Assembly (NCBI RefSeq): GCF_002005145.1
Contig: NZ_CP019698.1
Coordinates: 2,294,001-2,358,000 of the forward strand
From: Desulforamulus ferrireducens
GTDB lineage: Bacteria > Bacillota > Desulfotomaculia > Desulfotomaculales > Desulfotomaculaceae
DNA length: 64,000 bases
Direction of reading: 5' to 3'
Both the position numbers and the translations under genes were made by a program. Positions 44,012 to 51,198 of the stretch are shown here, piece by piece (within the stretch, counting starts at the first letter, position 1; each line of letters begins with the position of its first letter). Below the pieces are notes generated by a model. It was not told the origin of the DNA. It saw only the letters and a list, made by a program, of their open reading frames with translations, and did not search any database.

Positions 44012-44611
44012 CTACTTCACCACCTGTTCGATGGTTTTACTGACCTCATCCTGATTGAGTTCTCCCATCCAGGTCTGCACCAACTTTTGCTTACGATCAA
44101 AAAGCACCAGGGCTGGGGCGGTTTGCACCTTCATGTCTGCAGCGGTTTTGTTTAGTTGTTCCCCTTCGGACTCCTGGTAAACTGCGATATCAATCCAAGT
44201 AAAGGTTAGTTGCTCGCCATATTTCTTTTCCATTTGCTGCACCACCGACCGGTGGTTGGAAAAAAACTCCTTCGTGGTGGGTCAGCAATCGGCATTGTAG
44301 GTATAGACCACCGCCACGGGTTTGCCTTTGGCAAAGCTATCTTCTAAAAGTTTAGCCAGTTTAGGCGCCTTTGCGTTAACAGCAGCCGCTTGCTGTTGAT
44401 CTGCTTGGTTCTGGCCAGCAGCTTTTGCACTGGCCTTTGCTTGGCTTGGCTCACTATTACTCATGTCTGTTTGACTGGCTTCGGTCTGAGTGGTAACCAC
44501 CTGGGGTGTTTCTGCTTTCTCTCTTCCCCCAGACCAAAGGGGTTTGGTCCCTACCGCCACGAAGGCCAACAAAATTACACCGAGCAGTACTAACTTGCCA
44601 CGTTTCTTCAT
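44012..44611 (-). CDS. Membrane-anchored thioredoxin-like selenoprotein with Cys-Sec active site (UGA at 44284-44282)
   Basis: One continuous frame of 199 codons is interrupted only by a TGA at codon 110, directly after Cys 109 in Y-T-Y-N-A-D-C. Downstream the frame continues P-T-T-K-E-F-F and then a normal thioredoxin-like second half, with the cis-proline loop V-Q-T-A-P-A-L-V-L-F. Residues 7-25 form a membrane anchor. An Ala/Gln-rich linker follows, so the domain faces outward. A hairpin with a GGTC loop lies 25 bases after the TGA, like a bacterial SECIS. The stop abuts ccdA. A simple nonsense mutation is the alternative, but frame continuity and hairpin argue for selenocysteine. Confidence 0.78.
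44241..44256 (-). promoter_or_regulatory. Candidate bacterial SECIS hairpin
   Basis: On the minus strand ACCACC-GGTC-GGTGGT forms a perfect 6-bp stem with a four-base loop. It begins 26 bases after the UGA at 44284-44282. The loop matches the central GGUC of the well-known E. coli fdhF element, and the distance is in the usual range for SelB-dependent insertion. An outer CACCAC/GTGGTG pairing is an alternative fold. Confidence 0.65.
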
Positions 44612-44645
44612 TAACCCGCCTCCTTCAGTTTATCTAAACTTTTGC

Positions 44646-44673
44646 TTATATTATAAATTTATTATATATTAGC
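44646..44673. promoter_or_regulatory. AT-rich operator candidate before the selenoprotein-ccdA operon
   Basis: The minus strand reads GCTAATATATAATAA followed by TTATAATATA, about 35 bases upstream of the ATG. It shares CTAATAT-ATAA with other sites in the island. Confidence 0.4.
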
Positions 44674-44721
44674 ACCAATATTCCCAATAAACAAGTAAAC
44701 TGTAAAAGTTTTACATATAAT

Positions 44722-46900
44722 AGAGTAGGGAAACCAGTTTCCTGGCTTCCCCCTCATCAAACCGTACGTGCCCTACTAAGGCATACGGCTTACCAAGTGT
44801 GATTTGACATTGTCAGGTATATTTCGCCATTCTTTGAGCGTACCGCATTTTACGAATCAGGTCCGGAGTATAATACTCCCGGCCTTTTTCTTTTGCCCTC
44901 TGTATTCTGCGTTCCAGTTTTGTCTTGGCCTTTTTCGTTATACGCTGGATGTATTGTTCTAAGGTGTAGCCAAATTGCTTGCTGTAGTAGAGCCACATAG
45001 AGGGAATTAGTCCTATGCGAGCGAAGAACTCGTTATTCCATTTGGTTTTCATGATGTGCCCTTTTCTTTGTGTCGGATGGTTATGGATCATTGCCACCCT
45101 TAATCGTTGTCGGGTGTAAGCATCAATGGCTTCCAATTCTTTGCCGAAGGAATTATGAAAACAGCGGCTCTTTTGCCCGTACTTCTCATTCTCTTTAATC
45201 GCCTGATAGACAGTAAGAAAGAAATTGATTTTGCCCCGTATTACCGGGTTCACCTGCTCCAGCCATTTCTCTTTGTTTAATGTCAGGGTTTTTCTTGTCT
45301 TGGCTTTTATCTTAGCTTTAAAATCTTTAAGATTGGCATCGGTAGGCCTTACAATGAAATACGCCTGACCATCCTTTTTGCGCTCTCTCCAATGTTTAAA
45401 GCTAAATCCAACGAAATTAAAGTCATCCTTGTCAAAGTCCACGAATCGTGTCTTTTCTATGGAGACTTCTAATCCTAACTCATCTAGGGTTGTTTTGGCT
45501 ACTTCAGCTGCTCTCTCAATATCTTCTTTACTTTTGGCGAACAAGAGAAAATCATCAGCATACCTGACAAACCGTACCCCATGTTCTTCCAGCGTCCAGT
45601 CCAATTCGTTGAGATACAGATTTGCCAGCAAAGGACTGATGACGCCGCCCTGAGGAGTGCCGGAATCTGTAGGATGGAATTTGCCTTCTTCCATGTATCC
45701 GGCTTTGAGCCAAGCCCATATCATGTCTAGTACTGTTCCGTCTGCGATATATTTGGTAAGCACTTTCATCAGCTTTTTGTGCGGGATATTATCAAAGAAG
45801 CCCTTGATGTCACAGTCGTAAATATGATTGTATCCCGTTTCGATGTTCCACAAAATTATCTGCATCACTCGTTTGATACCCAGGTTAGGCCGGTAGCCAC
45901 AAGACCACTTGTGGAATATGTGCTCTTCGCATTTGGGGCTGAGTACATTGACGATGGCTTGCTGTACAATTCTATCCTCAATGTTGGGTATACCCAGCGG
46001 GCGCAGTTTGCCGTTCTTCTTGGGTATGTATTGTCGGCGCACTGCTGTCGGTTTGTATGTCTTGGTTCTGAGCCTCTGTAATAAGTCTTCTATTTTCTCT
46101 TCCTCGTGTTTCTTGAAGCTTTTGATGGTTTCACCGTCTATACCCCCGGCTCCACCGTTTTCCTCAACCTTCCGCCATGCTGCCATAAGTTTCCGGTCGA
46201 ATAGGATTTGTCCGTAAATGCTATGCCACTTGAGTTTGAGTTCCTTGTTCAACGTCTTATTCCTTACCTTTCTCGTGTCCATCCGGTTCGTTTCTACCGC
46301 AGTAACGTCCCCGTTTTCATTACACGTGAGTCCAGTTGGAGCCACACAGGTCGGCACCCCTTCCGTTCAGTTGCAGTTTGGTCTGCAGCTTACTTCCGTA
46401 CTTTGAGGCCGTCTGACTTCTCCATCCGTGGCAGCAACTTCAGCATAGCCTTATATGCTACCACCCTTTGCAGGCTTGGATGGAGATCTCACAGGGTCAT
46501 CTCACCTTCCCTCTTGGCATACCGAACACCATCACTTGACAAGCTACCTCCTACCCGGCTGGCTCATTTGAATAGGTGTCATCTTTTCCGGTGGGCTTCC
46601 CGTTTTCTTCGCACAGTCGCCAACTTGCCCAGCCGCTGTGTTTCACGCTCTCGCATTTCGGTCTGCCAAGCCGCTTGTGGGCCTCTCGGCTTCCACGTCT
46701 CCTTCAGACAGCACCTCACGATGCTGCCCTAGACTAAGCTTCCTGGTTCGCGCCAGCACTCCCAGGGGAGGACTTTCACCTCCGAGAACCCCCATGCTTC
46801 CAGACTCCCGGCCCGTTTTACTGCCGTATCGTGGCCGCTGTCTTTATAACATGAGTTTGTCCCGAACTATTAACGGGACAGGTGCGACTGCCTGTCGCAA
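44722..46900 (-). mobile_element. Group II intron with complete maturase gene
   Basis: The minus strand carries a maturase gene preceded by intron-type segments such as GGAGGTGAAAGTCCTCC (about 46770-46790). After it comes a domain V hairpin (GCCGTATGCC and GGCACGTACGGT, about 44762-44800). The 3' end is near 44722 after CCCTACTCTAT. The 5' end appears to be at TTGCGACAGGCAG near 46900, directly touching the 3' end of the next intron. End positions are approximate. Confidence 0.75.
44813..46282 (-). CDS. ltrA: Group II intron reverse transcriptase/maturase
   Basis: The 489-residue protein has all parts of an intron-encoded protein. RT motifs are G-G-A-G-G-I-D-G-E-T, K-L-R-P-L-G-I-P-N, C-D-I-K-G-F-F-D-N-I, G-T-P-Q-G-G-V-I-S-P-L-L-A-N and the catalytic R-Y-A-D-D. 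The thumb/X domain with G-K-I-N-F-F-L follows. The C-terminal extension is basic but shows no clear HNH motif. I prefer the ATG at 46282. The frame also opens from a GTG at 46357. It differs clearly from the split maturase at 30-34 kb, so the two introns belong to different lineages. Confidence 0.9.
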   Translation of the reverse strand: MDTRKVRNKTLNKELKLKWHSIYGQILFDRKLMAAWRKVEENGGAGGIDGETIKSFKKHEEEKIEDLLQRLRTKTYKPTAVRRQYIPKKNGKLRPLGIPNIEDRIVQQAIVNVLSPKCEEHIFHKWSCGYRPNLGIKRVMQIILWNIETGYNHIYDCDIKGFFDNIPHKKLMKVLTKYIADGTVLDMIWAWLKAGYMEEGKFHPTDSGTPQGGVISPLLANLYLNELDWTLEEHGVRFVRYADDFLLFAKSKEDIERAAEVAKTTLDELGLEVSIEKTRFVDFDKDDFNFVGFSFKHWRERKKDGQAYFIVRPTDANLKDFKAKIKAKTRKTLTLNKEKWLEQVNPVIRGKINFFLTVYQAIKENEKYGQKSRCFHNSFGKELEAIDAYTRQRLRVAMIHNHPTQRKGHIMKTKWNNEFFARIGLIPSMWLYYSKQFGYTLEQYIQRITKKAKTKLERRIQRAKEKGREYYTPDLIRKMRYAQRMAKYT

Positions 46901-47540
46901 TTGGGATAGGGGGCGGAGATAATCTCCGCCGACCCTCCCACACCACCGGACATGCGGGTCCGCATCCGGCGGTTGGCCAGGGTTAACTGATTACTCAGCG
47001 ATTAAGATTTTCGGGTATTGTGCCGGAGAATTCTCAGCCCTTCTATAAGCCATTGTGGCTTCACCACTCCCTCTTATAGATAGGTCTCTGTTTCAGAGAC
47101 AACTGCTATCAGCAAATTCTCTCGAACGCACCGTTCTTAGTCTGCCCTGACCTTCGGCCCTTCCTCGTTAGGAGTACTATGGCCTCTGCTGACTTCTGCC
47201 GACTCAGCCGACACCTCACGATGCGGGTTGGTATTGTTAAGGACTTCCTTACCATTACCGGATCGACAGACCTCCCCGGATAAGAGCGATAACTTTCATC
47301 CCATGTACCTGCCACATTTACTGCTATATCCCTTGGCAACATAGGGCTTTGACTTGTCTGGCAGTCTTGCCCGAATATAACAGCCTCGAATGTGATTCGT
47401 GTACCTCAGGTCGGGAATTTGCCTCCAGCTTCTTTCAGATTCCACCTCACGATGGACACCCTTGCTCTTGGCTAACAGTTGGTGTTGCCAACCCCTGTTC
47501 GGGACTTTCACCCTAAAGCTATCGCCCATGCCGGGCATAC
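46900..47540 (-). mobile_element. ORF-less group II intron (class C-like remnant)
   Basis: The minus strand from 47540 begins GTATGCCCGGCATGGGCG, one short of the GTGCG consensus at two bases. It continues with GGGTGAAAGTCCCGAA and further segments closely matching the 5' part of the 35.2 kb intron. Then it passes directly to a domain V (CCGGATGCGG / CCGCATGTCCGG) and ends CCCTATCCCAAT at 46900. No maturase gene is present. At 640 bases it is a ribozyme-only copy. It inserted right after the terminator of the permease gene, the usual class C target. Confidence 0.75.
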
Positions 47541-47541
47541 C

Positions 47542-47572
47542 AAAAAAGGCCGCTGAATAAATCAGCGGCCTT
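47542..47572 (-). terminator. Rho-independent terminator of the permease gene; intron target
   Basis: On the minus strand AAGGCCGCTGA pairs with TCAGCGGCCTT, followed by TTTTG. The intron begins immediately after the T-run. Confidence 0.9.
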
Positions 47573-47577
47573 GCAGG

Positions 47578-48534
47578 CTATACCAGGAAATTAAACAGAT
47601 AACCAATGATAATGATTCCAATGCTGGTGACCACCACAAAGCTAGCAATTAAGCGGGGTTTGATGACCTTACGCAGAATAATCATTTCCGGCAAAGACAA
47701 GGCGGTGGTGGCCATCATAAAGGCCATTGCGGTACCAAAGCCCACACCCTTATTAATCAGAGCTTCTGCAATGGGAATGGTCCCCAGAGCGTTGGAGTAC
47801 AGTGGTACTCCCAGAACAACCGCCACAATGACTGCAAAGGGATTTTGTGGCCCGGCATATTTAGCCAGCAGTTCCGCCGGTGCATAACCGTGGATAAAGG
47901 CCCCGATGCCCACACCAATGAGGATATACACCCAAACCCTTTTCACGATATCCACCACTTGCCCCTTAGCAAAGGCAATGCGGTCCTGGGTAGTTAGTTG
48001 CTGTATTTCGGTTTCACCCATTTTAATTTGCTTCACATATTCCTCAATTTGATCTTCCATTTTCATCTTACCAATGACCAGACCACCCAACACACCTAGA
48101 ATGGTACCAGCCACCACATAGATCGTAGCAATTTTGACCCCAAAGCTACCAATCAAAATGGCAAAGGCTGCCTCATTGACGATGGGTGAAGTGATCAAAA
48201 AGGAGAAGGTTACACCCAGTGGAATACCCGCTTCCACAAAGCCAATGAACAAGGGTACCGAGGAACAGGAGCAGAAGGGTGTTACAGAGCCCAGTAAGGA
48301 GGCCATGATGTTGCCGGTTACTCCACTAAACCGAGTGAGAATGCGCTTGGTCCGTTCCGGTGGGAAGTAGCTGCGAATATAGGAGATGGCAAAAATCATA
48401 ACTCCCAGCAAGATAATGATTTTAATGGTGTCGTAAAAGAAGAAGTGCACACTGGCCCCGGTGCGAGATTGCATGGATAGGCCAAAAACATTGGTTACCA
48501 AGAGCTGCATTAAATGATCCAACCAATCAAACAT
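47578..48534 (-). CDS. ArsP/DUF318-type permease
   Basis: The 318-residue protein has eight or so membrane helices in two repeats. It has the motif T-P-F-C-S-C-S-S-V-P-L-F in the first half and G-V-P-L-Y-S-N plus L-S-L-P-E-M-I-I-L in the second. Related permeases export methylarsenicals (ArsP) or act with thioredoxin-like partners, and the C-S-C motif is a likely thiol site. Its own AT-rich operator candidate and terminator show a single-gene unit. The substrate assignment to organoarsenicals is plausible given arsM in the same island but not proven. Confidence 0.85.
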   Translation of the reverse strand: MFDWLDHLMQLLVTNVFGLSMQSRTGASVHFFFYDTIKIIILLGVMIFAISYIRSYFPPERTKRILTRFSGVTGNIMASLLGSVTPFCSCSSVPLFIGFVEAGIPLGVTFSFLITSPIVNEAAFAILIGSFGVKIATIYVVAGTILGVLGGLVIGKMKMEDQIEEYVKQIKMGETEIQQLTTQDRIAFAKGQVVDIVKRVWVYILIGVGIGAFIHGYAPAELLAKYAGPQNPFAVIVAVVLGVPLYSNALGTIPIAEALINKGVGFGTAMAFMMATTALSLPEMIILRKVIKPRLIASFVVVTSIGIIIIGYLFNFLV

Positions 48535-48556
48535 GATAATTCCCCCTCAATGTCGT

Positions 48557-48581
48557 ACTATATAATTATATTCTAATATTA
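48557..48581. promoter_or_regulatory. AT-rich operator candidate before the permease gene
   Basis: CTATATAATTATATT is followed by CTAATATTAT, about 25-45 bases before the start codon. The CTAATATTAT element recurs before the arsR2 gene. Confidence 0.45.
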
Positions 48582-48648
48582 TGCCTATGGTATTCATTCG
48601 TCAATAAAAAATTTCTATGTCCCCATCGGCATTAATTTGCCACAGCAC

Positions 48649-48686
48649 AAAAAAGTCACTCCCCTTCATTAAAGGAAGTGACTCTT
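48649..48686 (-). terminator. Rho-independent terminator of the thioredoxin/CMD operon
   Basis: On the minus strand AGTCACTTCC pairs with GGGGAGTGACT, followed by TTTTTTG. Confidence 0.85.
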
Positions 48687-48722
48687 ATTACCAAACGGTC
48701 ACGCCGTTTGTTCCTATGCTTT

Positions 48723-48983
48723 TCAGCCACAGCCACCGGCGGAACCTCTGTTTAGCAAAGACTGCGCGTTTTGTAAAAGCATATCCGCCAGGGCCTTGAT
48801 CCCCTGGTTAGGTTGTATTTTCGCTTCTTCCCCCAGTTGCACTGCTTGGGCAATTTCCTCCACCGAAGCTCCAGCCTTTAAGGCATCGGTTACCTTTTGC
48901 TCCAGGCAAGGAAAGCAATTGGCCCCTACACTGGCCCCCACACCGATGAGGGCAAGGGTTTTGACATCTAAATTGGCACCCAC
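48723..48983 (-). CDS. Small CMD/AhpD-like protein with CxxC motif
   Basis: The 86-residue protein has the helical carboxymuconolactone-decarboxylase/AhpD pattern: A-L-I-G-V-G-A-S-V-G-A-N-C-F-P-C-L-E near residue 20 and L-K-A-G-A-S-V-E-E-I-A-Q-A-V. The C-F-P-C pair suits a peroxidase-type redox centre. A Cys near the C-terminus lies in G-S-A-G-G-C-G. It follows the mini-thioredoxin by 23 bases, so they probably work as a redox pair next to the permease. Confidence 0.8.
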   Translation of the reverse strand: MGANLDVKTLALIGVGASVGANCFPCLEQKVTDALKAGASVEEIAQAVQLGEEAKIQPNQGIKALADMLLQNAQSLLNRGSAGGCG

Positions 48984-49006
48984 GTTCTCTCTTCCCCCTC
49001 TACTAA

Positions 49007-49246
49007 CTACTTTTCTTCCTCAATCAGCTTTTTGATATCCGCCTTGTTGGGCACCCGACCAGATACCTTGACTTTCCCGTTAATCACCAGCCCTGGTGTA
49101 AGCATGACACCATACTGCACGATCTGGGCAATGTCCTCCACCTTTTCCACATTGGCGGGTACGTTGATTTCAGCCAAGACCTCACGCACCAGTTTTTCCA
49201 CTTCGGTGCATTTTTTACAACCAGTTCCCAATACTTTAATTTCCAT
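49007..49246 (-). CDS. Mini-thioredoxin/glutaredoxin-like protein (TM0996/MTH895 type)
   Basis: The 79-residue protein begins M-E-I-K-V-L-G-T-G-C-K-K-C, with the redox motif C-K-K-C, and has the cis-proline loop V-M-L-T-P-G-L-V-I-N-G-K. Such small thioredoxins often accompany DUF318 permeases and arsenic genes and may reduce the permease or arsenicals. A strong GGAGGGG lies before the ATG, and an AT-rich operator candidate is upstream. Confidence 0.9.
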   Translation of the reverse strand: MEIKVLGTGCKKCTEVEKLVREVLAEINVPANVEKVEDIAQIVQYGVMLTPGLVINGKVKVSGRVPNKADIKKLIEEEK

Positions 49247-49290
49247 GATCTAAAACCCCTCCTTTAGTTAAGCTATCTTAACATCAATTG

Positions 49291-49319
49291 ATTATATAAT
49301 CACTTGCTAATATAATAAC
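49291..49319. promoter_or_regulatory. AT-rich operator candidate before the mini-thioredoxin operon
   Basis: GATTATATAATC is a perfect 12-base palindrome, followed by GCTAATATAATAA. Both parts recur before other operons of the metal island. Confidence 0.5.
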
Positions 49320-49420
49320 ATTGTATTATTTAAATTAGCAACGATTATTCTTTCCTTTCCCAAATTTAAATAACCGAGCGGAGGTAATAACCACTCTCCA
49401 TGCCCAACAACCCTGGAATA

Positions 49421-49447
49421 TCACAAAAATGTTACATTGCTGTAACA
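49421..49447 (-). promoter_or_regulatory. TTAACATTTTTGTGA-type box before the chemoreceptor
   Basis: The minus strand reads TGTTACAGCAATG then TAACATTTTTGTGA. It is the same bipartite box found before the secreted-protein genes at 54-58.8 kb. It ends 62 bases before the chemoreceptor start codon. Confidence 0.6.
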
Positions 49448-49509
49448 TGGTTGTGAAATTGTGGTGTTAGTATTAAAATATTGGTATTGATTAAGAGTGG
49501 AGGGGTTCT

Positions 49510-51066
49510 ATGGGGATTCGCTTCAAACTATTATCCGGCTTTGGTGTGGTGCTGTTACTTTTACTGCTGGTGAGTGGCATTTCCTACAGGCAGCTAGAAA
49601 ATGTGGAGCAAACCTTTACGAACTTTATTGACAGGGAGTTGCAGCTAACGGAAGAAGCAAAGAATGTTCAGGTTTCCTTTGCAGTTACCGAAGCCGCTCT
49701 CAAAACCTATGTAATTTTTGGCAACCAAGAGCATCTGGAAAAATTCACAGCCCTGGACGGTCAAACCGACCGTGCGATTAAAGAAGTTAAAAGGTTAGCC
49801 CTGCATGACCAAACCCGGCAACTGGCCAGGCAAATTGAGCAATCGATGGCAGCTTATGACAAATACTCGGAGGAGATTGTTTCCCTGGTTCAGTCCGGTA
49901 AGTTAGAAGAAGCTCGGATGTATATCCACAACAACCAGCAGATAGCCGATAATTTCCACCGGGCGGTGGAACAGTTGGTCCAGTTTGAAGATAAGGAGGC
50001 CCAAGAGGTCCAACGCAGTGTCCAGCAGAAAGTGGATAGCGTAAATCGCTTTGTAATTCTGCTAACCCTCGTCACCCTGCTGCTCGGTGTCCTGCTGGCC
50101 CTGTTCATGGGAAGGCTGATTGCCCATCCTCTGCGGCAAATGGCCCAGGAAGCGGCCAAGATCGCCTCTGGTGATTTAAGCGGCAGAGACTTACCGGTGA
50201 AAAACCGGGATGAACTAAGCACACTGGCCCGTTCCTTTAACCAAATGCGAGCAAATCTCCGGGCCTTAGCGGGGCACCTGATCCATACGGCGGACAGCCT
50301 AACCACCGCTGCGGCTGGTTTATCCCAGCAAACCCAGCACACGGCTACCGCTGCCAGCCGCAATGCTGCCACCATTTCCGAAATTTCTGCTTCCGCAGAT
50401 CAGATAGCCCACAACACCCACCAGGTGGCGACAGTGGCCCAGGAGACAGCCAGCACCGCCGAGGCATGTCAGCAAGGTATGGCGGGGATCACCCAACAAA
50501 TTGAGGTCATTGCTACTTCTAGCCAACACGCCTCCCAAATGTTGCAAAAACTGGTGCAAGAACTAAGCCAAGTCAATCAGATTGTAGAGTTAATTACCCA
50601 CATCGCCGACCAGACCAATATGCTGGCTTTAAACGCCGCCATCGAATCCGCCCGAGCCGGAGACCAGGGCAGAGGCTTTGCCGTGGTGGCGGAGGAAGTA
50701 CGCAAACTGGCAGAGCAGTCGGCCGCTGCCGCCGGAGAAATTCGTACACACATTGAGCAAATCCACACCGACTCCGGAACGGCTGTGGCTTCAATGGACA
50801 CAGGTACTGCCAATATCAAAAACGGTGCCGAAGTCATTCATGAAGCGAGCGGTCGCTTTAGCTCACTACTGCATACCATCGGAGGCTTGTCGGGCCAGGT
50901 GCAGCAACTATCCGCCGCCGTGCAGCAGATTTCCGCTGGCGTACAAAATGTGGCTGCCACCACCGAAGAACAAACAGCGGCCCTGCAGGAGGTTTCCTCC
51001 GCCACCGAAGAATTAACCAAACTGGCCGATGCCTTAAAGGCCGCTGCCAATGGTTTTAAAATATAG
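49510..51066 (+). CDS. Methyl-accepting chemotaxis protein
   Basis: The 518-residue receptor has a first membrane helix at residues 7-27 and a helical extracytoplasmic sensor of the four-helix-bundle type (about 28-178). A second membrane helix at about 180-202, a HAMP domain and a long signalling domain follow. The hairpin tip motif is [20 protein letters not shown] with E-E-V-R-K-L-A. It would signal to CheA/CheW. The ligand is unknown. An upstream TTAACATTTTTGTGA-type box suggests control with the neighbouring secreted-protein genes. Confidence 0.93.
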   Translation: MGIRFKLLSGFGVVLLLLLLVSGISYRQLENVEQTFTNFIDRELQLTEEAKNVQVSFAVTEAALKTYVIFGNQEHLEKFTALDGQTDRAIKEVKRLALHDQTRQLARQIEQSMAAYDKYSEEIVSLVQSGKLEEARMYIHNNQQIADNFHRAVEQLVQFEDKEAQEVQRSVQQKVDSVNRFVILLTLVTLLLGVLLALFMGRLIAHPLRQMAQEAAKIASGDLSGRDLPVKNRDELSTLARSFNQMRANLRALAGHLIHTADSLTTAAAGLSQQTQHTATAASRNAATISEISASADQIAHNTHQVATVAQETASTAEACQQGMAGITQQIEVIATSSQHASQMLQKLVQELSQVNQIVELITHIADQTNMLALNAAIESARAGDQGRGFAVVAEEVRKLAEQSAAAAGEIRTHIEQIHTDSGTAVASMDTGTANIKNGAEVIHEASGRFSSLLHTIGGLSGQVQQLSAAVQQISAGVQNVAATTEEQTAALQEVSSATEELTKLADALKAAANGFKI

Positions 51067-51075
51067 CTCAAATAA

Positions 51076-51121
51076 AAAAGCAACCTGTGCCACCTCCCAG
51101 TGCTACACAGGTTGCTTTTTC
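51076..51121. terminator. Terminator after the chemoreceptor gene
   Basis: AAAAAGCAACCTGTG pairs with CACAGGTTGCTTTTT around a 15-base loop. It can work in both directions. Confidence 0.9.
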
Positions 51122-51171
51122 ATTGACCTCTATTCCTCTCATTATAAAGCAACAAGGCTATGCACAAAAAA

Positions 51172-51192
51172 TTTCCCGGTGATTAGCCGGGA
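51172..51192 (-). terminator. Terminator of the heavy-metal ATPase gene
   Basis: TTCCCGG pairs with CCGGGAA around TGATTAG. On the minus strand it is followed by TTTTTTGTG. It lies a few bases after the ATPase stop. Confidence 0.75.
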
Positions 51193-51198
51193 AGTTTC

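Noticed and set aside
46882-46898. Plus-strand GTGCGAC that looks like a group II intron 5' end
   Set aside because: It is one arm of the short hairpin at the minus-strand intron junction. No intron domains follow on the plus strand.
48723-48725. A second possible UGA-Sec at the end of the CMD-like gene (Gly-Cys-Gly-stop)
   Set aside because: The frame after the UGA has no similarity and no SECIS-like hairpin at the right distance, and the protein is complete for its family.
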